Positions 52,518 to 61,740 of a DNA stretch of 64,000 nt are shown one piece after another. The notes under the pieces were generated by a model, which was given only the letters and a program-made list of their open reading frames with translations, was not told the DNA's origin and searched no databases. The translations under genes were made by a program, and so were the position numbers. Source of the DNA: Peptostreptococcus sp. D1 (GTDB taxonomy: Bacteria; Bacillota; Clostridia; Peptostreptococcales; Peptostreptococcaceae). The stretch covers positions 31,404-95,403 of the forward strand of contig NZ_FONP01000009.1 of the NCBI RefSeq assembly GCF_900112955.1, written 5' to 3'. The stretch's first letter is position 1. Each line of letters begins with the position of its first letter.

Positions 52518-53930
52518 CTAAAATTTAAAGTATAAAAATGGACTATAGCTTTCACCAACCAGAGATGCCACTGACAACACAACTATGAAAATATAGAATA
52601 TAGATACAAAGAAATATCCATTTCTTCCAAATCTGCATTTAATATTATCAATCAGCTTCAAAGCAAAAGGAGTCGATCCTATAATAGCAGGGACAATTAT
52701 CCTCCAATTAGTTCTCAACAGGTAAATAGCTGTACTGTCAACAACTCCATTTGCTCCAAGAACAAATAAATTAGAGTAGAACTTTAAAATTTGTGTGACA
52801 CTCTGAAAATCGAACAATACCCATCCAAGCACTACAATAAGCAGACAGTAAACAGTTTTCATCTTTGATCCCAGCTTACTCATAGCATTAGCTAAAACAG
52901 TCTTTTCCAAATAAATAATTATTCCAAAATAAAGTCCCCAAATAATAAAATTCCAATTGGCACCATGCCACAAACCTGTAACCATCCATACGACAAATAT
53001 ATTTCTAAATTGCATCGCAGGCGAACACTTGCTTCCACCAAGCGGAAAATAAATATATCTTTTAAACCAGCTCCCAAGAGAAATATGCCACCTTCTCCAA
53101 AACTCAGTCGCACTTTTAGAAATATAAGGATAGTTAAAGTTTTCTTCCCATTTGAATCCTAGCATATATCCTACACCTATAGCCATATCTGAATATCCGC
53201 TAAAATCAAAATATATCTGTAGGGTAAATGCGACAATACCAATCCAGGCAGTCAGTGAAGACATCTCTAAATTCGGCATATCCTTTACCTGTGTCCAAAT
53301 CAAAGCCATATTGTTAGCAATAAGAGCTTTCTTTCCAAGTCCAAAAATAAATTTTTCGACCCCGAATCCAAATTTATCAACAGATAGCTTTCTAGTTATT
53401 AATTCTTTCTCCATATCAGCATATTGCACTATAGGTCCAGCACCGATTTGAGGGAATATAGTTACATAAAGCGCAAAATCTGAAAATCTCTTTTGAGGCT
53501 TCGTACGCCTAGTATAAACATCCACAATGTATGAAATTATCTTAAAGGTGTAGAACGAAATACCAAAAGGCAAAGGCAAATCAATAATACTCAAGCTCGT
53601 CCTAAAAATTGCATTTACGTTATCAATCAAAAATCCATAGTATTTGTAAAATGCTAGTATGGCGACATTCAGCACAATCAAGCATACCATATAAAACTTT
53701 GCTTCTTCACGCCTATTCTTAATCGCATACATTCTATTGACACCAAACCATGTAATCGCAACGGAAAACAGAATTAATATCAAATACCTTGGATCTCCCC
53801 AGCTATAAAAAAACAAACTCAGCAGCAACAAAGCATTATTTTTAATCTTCTTTGGCGAAATCGTATGAATAGCTATCGCAATTGGGAAAAACAAGAATAA
53901 ATATATCAAACTAATAAAACTCAAATCCAT
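52518..53930 (-). CDS. MBOAT-family O-acyltransferase (AlgI/DltB-like)
   Basis: 470 residues with about 11 membrane segments and the conserved MBOAT parts FWRRWHISLGSWFKRYIY and GLWHGANWNFIIWG, whose His is the catalytic residue. These proteins pass acetyl or D-alanyl groups across the membrane. With DHHW downstream and SGNH upstream it belongs to polysaccharide O-acetylation. AAGGAGG is only one base before the ATG, so a TTG two codons later (53924) is a possible true start. Confidence 0.9.
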   Translation of the reverse strand: MDLSFISLIYLFLFFPIAIAIHTISPKKIKNNALLLLSLFFYSWGDPRYLILILFSVAITWFGVNRMYAIKNRREEAKFYMVCLIVLNVAILAFYKYYGFLIDNVNAIFRTSLSIIDLPLPFGISFYTFKIISYIVDVYTRRTKPQKRFSDFALYVTIFPQIGAGPIVQYADMEKELITRKLSVDKFGFGVEKFIFGLGKKALIANNMALIWTQVKDMPNLEMSSLTAWIGIVAFTLQIYFDFSGYSDMAIGVGYMLGFKWEENFNYPYISKSATEFWRRWHISLGSWFKRYIYFPLGGSKCSPAMQFRNIFVVWMVTGLWHGANWNFIIWGLYFGIIIYLEKTVLANAMSKLGSKMKTVYCLLIVVLGWVLFDFQSVTQILKFYSNLFVLGANGVVDSTAIYLLRTNWRIIVPAIIGSTPFALKLIDNIKCRFGRNGYFFVSIFYIFIVVLSVASLVGESYSPFLYFKF

Positions 53931-53936
53931 CCCTCC

Positions 53937-54635
53937 TTACTTGTAGCTATTACTAATGGCATCGTACACTACATTCAAATCCTTGTACGAAATAAAATAG
54001 ATATACTGACCTTTTTCAACGAGATCTGCCTTTTTCAAAATCTCATATTGTGCAGGTGCATAATTTTTAAAGCTACTAGACTGTGCATCTATTCTCTTTT
54101 GAATCCTACTTACATAATCACTCGTATCGCCCTTGACCTTAAGAATCAATATTTCATTGGCCTCCATATTGCTCTTAGGTGCGAACAGAGCATAGTTATC
54201 CACCTCTAATTTATTGATACCATACAGCTTTTTCAAATCAATATCATTACCTTTTACAAAATTGACCATATCGACACGCTTTTCGATATTTGAATTAAGC
54301 TTTGTAAAATCCAAATTCTTAACCTTCACAAACTGATAAGCCAACACAAATGAAAAAAACACTATCAAAGCAAGTATCGTATACTTCTTTTTGTAAATAG
54401 AACTGGTCTTTAGAGGCTTTCTAACCATTTCACTGACCTTCTTACCTCTACCCTTTGATTCTATGTCCTCGCTTTTTATAGTCCTTAAACGAGCCGTTTG
54501 TTCCAGATTAATATCCTTAAATACATTTTTATTGCTATCCGTTTCAGTACCTTCTGCTTTTACTGAATCCCTTTTCGCTGAATCCTTCAATTTATCATCG
54601 ATGCTTGGTGTATCTTTTTCGTTATTTTTTTCCAA
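53937..54635 (-). CDS. DUF4358-type single-pass membrane protein
   Basis: 232 residues: a charged cytoplasmic N-terminus (~85 residues), one membrane segment (ILALIVFFSFVLAYQFV), then a ~130-residue external domain with YALFAPKSNMEANEILILKV, the pattern of DUF4358 proteins often encoded beside MBOAT-DHHW genes. Role unknown, probably an accessory factor of O-acetylation. Start codon TTG with GGAGGTG upstream. Confidence 0.7.
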   Translation of the reverse strand: MEKNNEKDTPSIDDKLKDSAKRDSVKAEGTETDSNKNVFKDINLEQTARLRTIKSEDIESKGRGKKVSEMVRKPLKTSSIYKKKYTILALIVFFSFVLAYQFVKVKNLDFTKLNSNIEKRVDMVNFVKGNDIDLKKLYGINKLEVDNYALFAPKSNMEANEILILKVKGDTSDYVSRIQKRIDAQSSSFKNYAPAQYEILKKADLVEKGQYIYFISYKDLNVVYDAISNSYK

Positions 54636-54648
54636 TTAAACACACCTC

Positions 54649-55392
54649 CTAAATATTCTCACTCAAGAAATACAGCCAGTTTTTGTAAAACTCATATTTA
54701 AAATGAACACCATCCTGTTCAAATACACTATCCGAAGTTACCAACCCATCAGAAGACAAAAATCTCGCTCCAGTTATACTTGCAACCTGCTTTGTCTTTT
54801 GCGTTAATAATTTTACATTTTCATTGTTTATCCTAGAATCTTTATTAACAGTTTTTGCCTCATTTACTGGAAGAGGTGCTTGAAGATATATTTTTGAGCT
54901 CGGAGACACCTTCTTTATCTCATTTATCAATTTTACATACTCCTCTTTGTACTTTTCAGGAGAATATGCATTGATATCATTGGCTCCATATAAAATCACA
55001 ATTCCCTTTGGCTTTAAATTTTTAATTTCACTCAAGTGCTTACTCGCCTGATTGACATGCTCACCCTTTTGAGCCAAAACACTCGAAGAATTAAGAATAT
55101 TTGCCTCTCTTAAATACTCAGTAATAGAATCTCCCAAAAATACAACATCTTCAAATCTACTCTTCGCTTTATTCATATCAAATTTTACTATGGATGTATC
55201 TTTATTGACTTTATTAATTTCAGCCTCTACCTCATCAATATTTTGAGATTCTTGCTTTTTTAGAAAATTAATAGTCCACTGAATTTTCTCATTTTTAGTC
55301 TGAGATGAGTCAGCCGCAAAAATGCCATTTCCAAGCATAGCAACACCTAATACAAGAGTGGTTATAGATAAAATTATGTTCGGTTTTTTCAT
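54649..55392 (-). CDS. Secreted SGNH/GDSL hydrolase
   Basis: 247 residues with a signal peptide (~1-27). Block I VVFLGDSITEYL holds the nucleophile Ser; the GANDINAY (block III) and DGVHFKYEFY (block V, Asp/His) complete the SGNH set. Likely an acetyl-esterase or acyltransferase acting on wall polysaccharide. First gene of the operon SGNH-DUF4358-MBOAT-DHHW with gaps of 13, 6 and 14 bases. Confidence 0.88.
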   Translation of the reverse strand: MKKPNIILSITTLVLGVAMLGNGIFAADSSQTKNEKIQWTINFLKKQESQNIDEVEAEINKVNKDTSIVKFDMNKAKSRFEDVVFLGDSITEYLREANILNSSSVLAQKGEHVNQASKHLSEIKNLKPKGIVILYGANDINAYSPEKYKEEYVKLINEIKKVSPSSKIYLQAPLPVNEAKTVNKDSRINNENVKLLTQKTKQVASITGARFLSSDGLVTSDSVFEQDGVHFKYEFYKNWLYFLSENI

Positions 55393-55808
55393 ATGTATAT
55401 CCTCTCAAAAAATATTTTTACCTATATATATACTATATCAGTATAGATGCTTTTGACATAAAAGTCTCTATTATATAAATTATATCACAAATACAATTAT
55501 AAAAACTAACTTTTTTTCAATATTTATAGACTTATCTGTAAATAAAATAATAGCTATCAGCTAAATCAGCGATTTGTTCTAGCTCTACAAATGTCCTTTG
55601 TCAGCAGACACTCCGTTCCATCGAAAGTTAAATCAAACTAAAGCGTATAGCAAAAAACTTCTCTGAATATTTTTTAATTCAAAGAAGTTATAAATACTTA
55701 TTAATTCAATTTAATGTAAATAAATTAACAATTAATTATATTTGTATTTATTTTTATAATAACGTATTGAAGAATATAAATTAAAATAAATTTATAAATT
55801 ACAAATAT
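55393..55808. other. Non-coding region between the O-acetylation operon and lactonase gene
   Basis: 416 AT-rich bases holding the presumed promoter of the SGNH operon. Several TATAAT-like boxes around 55440-55490 are possible and none stands out. No gene or repeat recognised. Confidence 0.35.
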
Positions 55809-56876
55809 TTATCTTGATATACACACAATTTCAGATAGTTGTACATAATCCGATTCCAAATATTTAAGCTCGCCTGTTTTTAGGTTTCTTTCAAAAATCG
55901 TAACAACAGCATCATCCTGATGCCCTACAATAAGATACCTACCATCACTACTCAAAGAAAAATCTCTAGGAGTTTTTCCACCTGTTTTATAAATGTCAAG
56001 TAAATTAAGCATAGAATTGTCCATAATACTATATGCGGCTATGCTGTCATGACCTCTGTTGCTAGCATATAAAAACTCGCCATCACTGGAACATTTAATT
56101 GCCGCACCACTATTATCTCCTAAAAAGCCCTCAGGAAGCATTTTTATGGTATCACAATATGTAAATATGCCTCCGTCAGAATCGTATTTTAAAATTTCAA
56201 TACTAGAATTCAGTTCCCCTAATAAATATGCAAACCTTCCATTCCTATTGAATTCTATGTGCCTTGGTCCCATCCCCAAAGCACTCTTGTATACAGATAC
56301 CAGCTCAATATCCAAAATTCTCTTCTCTTTGTCTCTCCACTCTATTTTATATGTGTATACACTATCTGTACCCAGATTTACAACTATTACATATTTCTTA
56401 TCTAAGGTTCTGATAGCCATATGGCACCTAGAACTGTCTTGATTTGGATTGACTACACTGCTACCCATAATATCTATAGTATCTAATAATTGCATATTTC
56501 CAAATCCATCGAGAGCTTCACATACATATATAATATCCACCTTACCCAAATGATAATTACTTGCAAACAATAATCCTCTTTCATCATCATAAAATAGATG
56601 ACAGGGCGACTTACCCAGATTTAAAATATAATCCTTTTTTTCATATATAGCGCTTTTATTCATTACAAAGGATACTACTCCCCCAGACAAAGCTGAGCTA
56701 ACACTAAACATAATGCTTTTTTCTCTATTGAATGTCAAAAAAGACGGATTTTCTTCATCTATAGTCCACAAAATTTCTTTTTTCAGATTTCCAGCTTCAT
56801 CTTTTTCCAGCTTTAGGCAATGTATTCCTCTATTTTTATTTTTTGTATATCCACTCAAAAAAAATATTTCATTCAT
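55809..56876 (-). CDS. Lactonase-family seven-bladed beta-propeller (6-phosphogluconolactonase-like)
   Basis: 355 residues of repeating blade sequences, with LFASNYHLGKVDI, GMGPRHIEFNRNGRFAYLLGE, YASNRGHDSIAAY and FSLSSDGRYLIVGHQDD, the pattern of the YkgB/Pgl lactonase family. It may hydrolyse 6-phosphogluconolactone in the oxidative pentose phosphate pathway, but many members have other substrates. Start at 56876 (MNEIFFLSGYTKN, ATG) rather than the TTG seven codons earlier, since an AAGAGAT site precedes it. A monocistronic gene after rplL. Confidence 0.8.
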   Translation of the reverse strand: MNEIFFLSGYTKNKNRGIHCLKLEKDEAGNLKKEILWTIDEENPSFLTFNREKSIMFSVSSALSGGVVSFVMNKSAIYEKKDYILNLGKSPCHLFYDDERGLLFASNYHLGKVDIIYVCEALDGFGNMQLLDTIDIMGSSVVNPNQDSSRCHMAIRTLDKKYVIVVNLGTDSVYTYKIEWRDKEKRILDIELVSVYKSALGMGPRHIEFNRNGRFAYLLGELNSSIEILKYDSDGGIFTYCDTIKMLPEGFLGDNSGAAIKCSSDGEFLYASNRGHDSIAAYSIMDNSMLNLLDIYKTGGKTPRDFSLSSDGRYLIVGHQDDAVVTIFERNLKTGELKYLESDYVQLSEIVCISR

Positions 56877-56905
56877 ATAATCACATCTCTTTTTCAATAA
56901 GCTAT

Positions 56906-56946
56906 AAAAAAAGAGTCGCCCGACCCAAATGATACAGACAACCCCC
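56906..56946 (-). terminator. Intrinsic terminator after rplL
   Basis: On the minus strand a GGGGTTGTC stretch (56946-56937) pairs, with G-T pairs, with GGCGACTC (56920-56913), followed by seven T (56912-56906). It ends the ribosomal-protein transcript before any rpoB. Confidence 0.7.
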
Positions 56947-56986
56947 TGATAGCTTTATTATAAATATAGTTAATTAAGAAAATTAA

Positions 56987-57355
56987 TTACTTAACTTCTA
57001 CAGATGCCCCTGCAGCTTCTAATTTTTCCTTAATCTGTTCAGCCTCTTCCTTAGATACACCTTCCTTAATTGTCTTAGGAGCGTTATCAACTAATTCCTT
57101 AGCTTCCTTTAATCCAAGACCAGTTATACCTCTAACTTCCTTGATTACTCCAACCTTTGAAGCACCAGCTGAAGTAAGAACTACATCAAATTCAGTCTTT
57201 TCTTCTGCAGCAGCACCGCCAGCAGCAGCACCACCAGCTACCATTACTGGAGCAGATGCAGATACACCAAATTTTTCTTCTGCAGCTTTAACTAATTCAT
57301 TTAATTCTAAAACCTTCATATTTTCTATAGCTTCTAAAATCTGTTCTATTGTCAT
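56987..57355 (-). CDS. rplL: 50S ribosomal protein L7/L12
   Basis: 122 residues: N-terminal dimerisation helices, an Ala/Gly hinge ([15 protein letters not shown]) and the C-terminal factor-binding domain ([22 protein letters not shown]). Forms the ribosomal stalk on L10. GGAGGTG precedes the ATG. 78 bases after rplJ; it is followed by a terminator instead of rpoB. Confidence 0.98.
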   Translation of the reverse strand: MTIEQILEAIENMKVLELNELVKAAEEKFGVSASAPVMVAGGAAAGGAAAEEKTEFDVVLTSAGASKVGVIKEVRGITGLGLKEAKELVDNAPKTIKEGVSKEEAEQIKEKLEAAGASVEVK

Positions 57356-57433
57356 TTTTTTGCACCTCCGTGTTAATATTCAAAAATTATTTTTTACATG
57401 ACCAAGATCATTTCTAATCTCAAACAGCATCAA

Positions 57434-57952
57434 CTAAGCTTCAGTAGCTTCGTCCTGCTTCTTCGCAATAGCATCCAATAAGTAAACAAAGTTTGACATT
57501 GGAGCTTTAAGACTTCCAAGAAGTTTAGCGATAAGCTCTTCTCTTGATGGTATTTCAGCAAGAGCAACTATCTTCTCTTCATTATAGAATTCACCTTCAA
57601 CTACACCCATTTTAAGAGTAATCTTTTTTGGGTTCTTGTCCATGAATTTCTTAAGAATTCTAGCTGGAGCAACTGGATCCTCATATCCAAAAGCAATAGC
57701 ATTAGGACCAACCAATAGCTCGTCATTAAAGTTAGCAAAAGCATCTCCTTCAATTGAGCTAGCAGCACGTCTTACTAGAGTATTCTTGTAAACCTTGTAA
57801 TCCACACCAGCTTCTCTCATCTGACTTCTCAATTCTGTAGCCTGCTCAACTGTTAATCCCTTGTAATCAACAACTATAACAGATGCAGCTTTCTCAAGCT
57901 TTTCAGCTATTTCAGATACAACAGCTGATTTCATTTCAATAGCCTTACTCAT
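57434..57952 (-). CDS. rplJ: 50S ribosomal protein L10
   Basis: 172 residues with the conserved [17 protein letters not shown] and the C-terminal helix for L7/L12 binding. L10, bound to L7/L12, represses its own operon by binding the leader, and that leader is present upstream. AAGGAGGTG precedes the ATG. Confidence 0.98.
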   Translation of the reverse strand: MSKAIEMKSAVVSEIAEKLEKAASVIVVDYKGLTVEQATELRSQMREAGVDYKVYKNTLVRRAASSIEGDAFANFNDELLVGPNAIAFGYEDPVAPARILKKFMDKNPKKITLKMGVVEGEFYNEEKIVALAEIPSREELIAKLLGSLKAPMSNFVYLLDAIAKKQDEATEA

Positions 57953-58002
57953 CTTTTAGTGCACCTCCTTCACAAAATAAAGTTTAGCACTTACCGTATA
58001 TA

Positions 58003-58110
58003 AAAATAACCCCTACTATCAGGTAAACAGCAGGGGCACAAGTATCACGTATATCGCAACCTCGGTGGGAAATTAAGCAATCTGCACCCACTGTCTACGG
58101 CAAATCTATT
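58003..58110 (-). ncRNA. L10 leader (rplJL autoregulatory mRNA element) with attenuator
   Basis: Transcribed from the minus strand, about 160 bases before rplJ. It contains the GCCGTAGACAG ... CCACCGAGGT arrangement of the Firmicute L10 leader. A hairpin CCCCTGC/GTAGGGG (58036-58010) followed by TTATTTTTA is a terminator-type attenuator at its 3' end. L10-L7/L12 binding would promote termination and so balance rplJL synthesis. Confidence 0.85.
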
Positions 58111-58127
58111 CTTTTTCAACATTGACA

Positions 58128-58156
58128 ATATTATCATATTTGTCAACCTGTGTCAA
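58128..58156 (-). promoter_or_regulatory. Promoter of the rplJL transcript
   Basis: TTGACA (58156-58151), 17-base spacer, TAATAT (58133-58128), a near-consensus sigma-A promoter directly before the L10 leader. So rplJL can be transcribed apart from rplKA. Confidence 0.8.
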
Positions 58157-58194
58157 CAGTTAATTAATAAAAGACTTATAATATTTAATTAAAA

Positions 58195-58893
58195 TTATTC
58201 TGATATTCTAACTGGATTAACTCTAACACCAGGTCCCATTGAAGCAGCAACTGTTACGCTCTTCAAATACTGACCCTTTGCAGCTGATGGCTTAGCCTTT
58301 ACTATAGCTTCCATCAACACTTTGAAGTTATCGAATAATTTTTCTTTTCCAAATGAAGCCTTTCCAATTGGAACGTGAATAATATTAGTCTTGTCCAATC
58401 TGTATTCAACCTTACCAGCCTTGATTTCATCAATTGCCTTTGCAACGTCAAATGTTACAGTACCAGACTTAGGGTTTGGCATCAATCCCTTAGGACCCAA
58501 TACTCTACCTAATCTACCAACTACACCCATCATATCTGGAGTAGCAACTACTATATCAAAATCGAACCAGTTTTCACCCTGAATCTTCTGTACTAATTCT
58601 TCAGCACCTACAAAATCTGCTCCTGCAGCTTCTGCTTCCTTAGCCTTTTCACCTTTAGCGAAAACCAAAACTCTCTTAGTTTTACCAGTACCATGTGGTA
58701 AAACAACAGCACCTCTAACCTGCTGATCAGCATGTCTTGAGTCAACACCCAACTTGATATGTGCTTCTATAGTTTCATCAAACTTTGCACTTGCAGTATC
58801 AACTGTCAATGCAAGAGCTTCTGAAGCGTCATAATATACACTTCTATCTACTTTTGCGAACGCTTCTGCGTATCTCTTACCTTTTCTTGCCAT
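58195..58893 (-). CDS. rplA: 50S ribosomal protein L1
   Basis: 232 residues starting [16 protein letters not shown]. Conserved [31 protein letters not shown] and C-terminal parts are intact. L1 is the ribosomal stalk at the E site and can regulate its operon. Start at 58893 because GGAGGATTTTAAA precedes it; the longer ORF is spurious. A palindrome CAAGGCA-A-TGCCTTG lies in the 109-base gap before it (58939-58953). Confidence 0.98.
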   Translation of the reverse strand: MARKGKRYAEAFAKVDRSVYYDASEALALTVDTASAKFDETIEAHIKLGVDSRHADQQVRGAVVLPHGTGKTKRVLVFAKGEKAKEAEAAGADFVGAEELVQKIQGENWFDFDIVVATPDMMGVVGRLGRVLGPKGLMPNPKSGTVTFDVAKAIDEIKAGKVEYRLDKTNIIHVPIGKASFGKEKLFDNFKVLMEAIVKAKPSAAKGQYLKSVTVAASMGPGVRVNPVRISE

Positions 58894-59002
58894 TTTAAAA
58901 TCCTCCTTGTGGTAATACGGTAATAACCTCCCACTAATCAAGGCAATGCCTTGCATAGCGAATAAAACTTTTAATATTGATCTAATTGTTGTAAATCGTT
59001 AA

Positions 59003-59428
59003 TTAGTCAATTACTTCTACACCCATACTTCTTGCAGTACCTGCGATCATTCTCATTGCAGATTCTACTGAAGCAGCATTTAAGTCATTCATCTTCAATT
59101 CAGCTATTTCTCTAACCTGTGCCTGAGTTATCTTACCAACCTTTTTCTTGTTTGGTTCTCCTGAACCTGACTGTAGATTGATAGCTTTCTTAATAAGAAC
59201 AGCAGCTGGTGGAGTCTTAGTGATAAAACTGAAAGATCTATCCTGGTAAACACTGATAACTACTGGTATCAACATACCTGCTTGATCTGCAGTCTTAGCA
59301 TTGAATTCCTTTGTGAACGCCATAATATTAACACCGTGCTGACCAAGTGCTGGACCAACTGGTGGAGCTGGAGTAGCCTTTCCTGCAGGTATCTGTAATT
59401 TTATCTGTCCAATAATTTTTTTAGCCAT
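59003..59428 (-). CDS. rplK: 50S ribosomal protein L11
   Basis: 141 residues with the N-terminal [23 protein letters not shown] and the rRNA-binding C-terminal domain. Part of the GTPase-associated centre and needed for stringent-response sensing by RelA. AGGAGGTG upstream; 14 bases after nusG. Confidence 0.98.
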   Translation of the reverse strand: MAKKIIGQIKLQIPAGKATPAPPVGPALGQHGVNIMAFTKEFNAKTADQAGMLIPVVISVYQDRSFSFITKTPPAAVLIKKAINLQSGSGEPNKKKVGKITQAQVREIAELKMNDLNAASVESAMRMIAGTARSMGVEVID

Positions 59429-59442
59429 TTTATTGCACCTCC

Positions 59443-60033
59443 TTATACTTTTTCTATATTTTCAAGCCCTAATGTTACAAGAGCTTTTCTACCAAATGCA
59501 TTAACATAGACTTTTACTTCTTTTTTCTCGATATTTACATCTTCAACTTCGCCGATATTATCGACAAAAGCACCACTAATTACTTTTACTGTATCGCCTG
59601 GATTCAAATCTATTTCGCCACTGACAATCTTTGATGTTGGCAATTCTATTCCCATCGCCTTTACTTCATCAACTGTCAATGCAACAGGCTTTGAACCTGG
59701 ACCCACAAAACCAGTAACACCCTTGGTATTTCTAACAATATACCAAGATTCATCTGTCATCTCCATTTTTATGATTACATAACTAGGAAATATTTTTCTC
59801 TGACTAACTTTTTCTTTACCAGTTTTTGTAGTAGTCACAACATCTTCAGTCGGAACTATTACCTGTTCAATAATATCTTCCATACCTCTGTTTTTTACAG
59901 TATTTTCTATTGTGGTTTTCACCTTGTTTTCATGACCTGAATAAGTATGAACAACGTACCATTTAAGATCTCTGTCTTTTCTGTCGTTTAATTCAACCTC
60001 ATTAGAACCATCTAGAGTTTTGTATTCTGACAT
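59443..60033 (-). CDS. nusG: Transcription termination/antitermination protein NusG
   Basis: 196 residues. NGN domain begins at [14 protein letters not shown] (~25) with [10 protein letters not shown] and the KOW domain with [20 protein letters not shown]. Binds RNA polymerase clamp for processivity. A 20-residue charged extension before the NGN domain is slightly longer than usual. AAAGGA before the ATG. Confidence 0.97.
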   Translation of the reverse strand: MSEYKTLDGSNEVELNDRKDRDLKWYVVHTYSGHENKVKTTIENTVKNRGMEDIIEQVIVPTEDVVTTTKTGKEKVSQRKIFPSYVIIKMEMTDESWYIVRNTKGVTGFVGPGSKPVALTVDEVKAMGIELPTSKIVSGEIDLNPGDTVKVISGAFVDNIGEVEDVNIEKKEVKVYVNAFGRKALVTLGLENIEKV

Positions 60034-60059
60034 TATGTATTCCTTTCAAACTGGTATAG

Positions 60060-60269
60060 TTACCCTTTAATCAACAACGCAAGTAGCTGTGATAATCCTG
60101 TGTCTACCAACCAAACAAAAAACGTAGCCAAAATTACTACTGCAAGTACAACTGATGTCTTCCTCGCCAACTCGCCTTTTGTAGGCCATGTAACCTGTTT
60201 AAGTTCCTTAAAGGTTCCTTTGACGAAACCTACGTTTTCTTCTGATACTTGAACATTTTCTTTAGCCAA
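60060..60269 (-). CDS. secE: Preprotein translocase subunit SecE
   Basis: 69 residues with the conserved TFKELKQVTWPTKGEL amphipathic helix and one membrane span (VVLAVVILATFFVWLVDTG). The start is taken as TTG at 60269 (MAKENVQVSEENV): AAAGGA lies 10 bases upstream, whereas a GTG three codons earlier is too close to it. Confidence 0.95.
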   Translation of the reverse strand: MAKENVQVSEENVGFVKGTFKELKQVTWPTKGELARKTSVVLAVVILATFFVWLVDTGLSQLLALLIKG

Positions 60270-60293
60270 TAATCTCACATCCTTTGCGCTAAA

Positions 60294-60443
60294 TTACTTT
60301 GTTTCCTTATGAGTAGTGTGTTTCTTACAGAACTTGCAATACTTCTGAAGTTCAATTCTGTCAGGATTGTTCTTTTTGTTCTTTGTAGTATTGTAGTTTC
60401 TTTGTTTACATTCTGTACATGCTAAAGTTACTTTTACTCTCAT
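60294..60443 (-). CDS. rpmG: 50S ribosomal protein L33
   Basis: 49 residues, [20 protein letters not shown] through [10 protein letters not shown]. Two CxxC pairs (ACTEC at 9-12 and YCKFC at 36-39) make it the zinc-ribbon, C+ form of L33. GGAGG lies 7 bases before this ATG; a second ATG one codon earlier is too close. Ends 24 bases before secE. Confidence 0.95.
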   Translation of the reverse strand: MRVKVTLACTECKQRNYNTTKNKKNNPDRIELQKYCKFCKKHTTHKETK

Positions 60444-60540
60444 CATTACACCTCCAAATTAATATTTTAATATATGATGATATAGCTTCCTGAAAAAATC
60501 AAGTAACTATTACCTTCCAAAAGTATTTTAATCACTTAGC

Positions 60541-60585
60541 AAGTTGTATTTTTACAACTTAAAGAGACGACCTCGCATAGTCGTC
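60541..60585 (-). promoter_or_regulatory. Two hairpins upstream of rpmG
   Basis: AAGTTGT/ACAACTT (60541-60560) and GACGAC/GTCGTC (60566-60585). Neither has a good T tract, and a TTGACT box at 60620-60615 lies upstream, so they may fold in the 5' leader of the rpmG-secE-nusG transcript or end the previous gene. Confidence 0.4.
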
Positions 60586-60630
60586 CCTAATAAGTTATCA
60601 TATTTTGTTAAATAAGTCAATATTTTTATA

Positions 60631-60852
60631 TCATTTAGCGTCTACATTTCTGACATTTTTTGCCCTCTTGTTGTAATATATTGATAATCCCAAGAAAGCC
60701 AAAGAAATAATACTATAACAATAAATATAGCTCATTGGTTTCAATAGCATAAATGACACTATACTAGCCACGACAAACATAATAACACCATAAATCATTA
60801 CATTTCTCTTATTGATCCAGTAAGCATAACTCCCCCTTTTAACTTTTCCCAT
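60631..60852 (-). CDS. Small membrane protein, two spans, unknown
   Basis: 73 residues beginning MGKVKRGSYAYWINKRN with a basic start, two hydrophobic segments (~18-36 and ~43-62) and a basic tail. GGAGG stands 7 bases before the ATG at 60852. No family recognised; upstream of rpmG in the same direction, 42 bases after the HD-domain gene. Confidence 0.65.
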   Translation of the reverse strand: MGKVKRGSYAYWINKRNVMIYGVIMFVVASIVSFMLLKPMSYIYCYSIISLAFLGLSIYYNKRAKNVRNVDAK

Positions 60853-60894
60853 AACGATACCTCCAAAATATATCAATACTACAATTTAATAAAA

Positions 60895-61389
60895 CTAATA
60901 TAACCCAAATATATTTTTTGCCTTTCTATAAGTATGCACTGCTTTTATCAATATTGAAGCTTCGGACAAAGCGCATATTTTATCAGCAACACACACCAGC
61001 CACGACTCTAAATTTTTTGGCGGTATGACTGTTAAAGGAAACATATGTCTGACAATAATATTTTCTTCAATTTCACCGATTTTGTAATCCTTTTTAGCAT
61101 TGCTCAATGCTCTGTAGGGATGTGTAAATCCATGAAATTTCGCATCCTTCTCAGAGTCGTGCCAATCATACAAAAAGTAGTCATGCAATAATGCACCTCT
61201 AATCATGGCTCGATAATCTACTTCTAAGTTGAATCTCGTTGCAATTTGACAGCTGTATTTAGCCACCTGTATACAATGATCATATGTCGTTGTATCTCCA
61301 TGCTGTATAAAATCATGAAGCTTTAAAAACTCACCACCAGCTTCAAATTCGTTTAATATCTCATCTATTAATATCTCATAGTTACTCAT
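60895..61389 (-). CDS. HD-domain phosphohydrolase
   Basis: 164 residues with the metal-binding HD set: His in TTYDHCIQVA, HD in LLHDYFLYDWHD, a further His in RHMFP, and Asp in VCVADKICAL. Such proteins hydrolyse phosphates of nucleotides or signalling molecules; substrate unknown. AGGTG precedes the ATG. Confidence 0.88.
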   Translation of the reverse strand: MSNYEILIDEILNEFEAGGEFLKLHDFIQHGDTTTYDHCIQVAKYSCQIATRFNLEVDYRAMIRGALLHDYFLYDWHDSEKDAKFHGFTHPYRALSNAKKDYKIGEIEENIIVRHMFPLTVIPPKNLESWLVCVADKICALSEASILIKAVHTYRKAKNIFGLY

Positions 61390-61595
61390 AATTTAACACC
61401 TCTAATACACTACCCCAGACAGACAACATGAATAAAAATCACAAATAGCTTGTCTATCCTTTTACAAGATCCTCACAATCATCTTTCTATCTAATATATA
61501 TTAAGAATACACTAAAAATCAAGTTTTTTTATAAAGCTTTACAAATATACATTTTATAAAGTCTTACAAGCTTACAGAATTCAATTCTAAAAGAA

Positions 61596-61626
61596 ATAAC
61601 CCCCGGCATATAAAACCGAGGGTTAT
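61596..61626 (-). terminator. Intrinsic terminator after aminopeptidase P
   Basis: ATAACCC (61596-61602) with GGGTTAT (61620-61626) and inner CCGG/CCG pairing; T-rich minus-strand tail. Confidence 0.7.
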
Positions 61627-61657
61627 CATTTATCTATCATAATTTAAGTATTTTCTT

Positions 61658-61687
61658 CATAATCAAATGCATTAGCTTTTGATTATG
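61658..61687. repeat. Perfect 10-bp inverted repeat
   Basis: CATAATCAAA (61658-61667) and TTTGATTATG (61678-61687). It lies between the pepP stop (61741) and its terminator, without a T tract. Role unknown. The rest of 61390-61740 shows no gene. Confidence 0.6.
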
Positions 61688-61740
61688 CGGGTATCAAACA
61701 TAACTTCTCATTATTTTTAATATTATCTATTTTGATAAAT

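Noticed and set aside
58939..58953. Palindrome CAAGGCA-A-TGCCTTG in the rplK-rplA gap as an L1 regulatory site
   Set aside because: Known L1 mRNA sites resemble its 23S rRNA site and I could not see that resemblance; noted only within the rplA entry.
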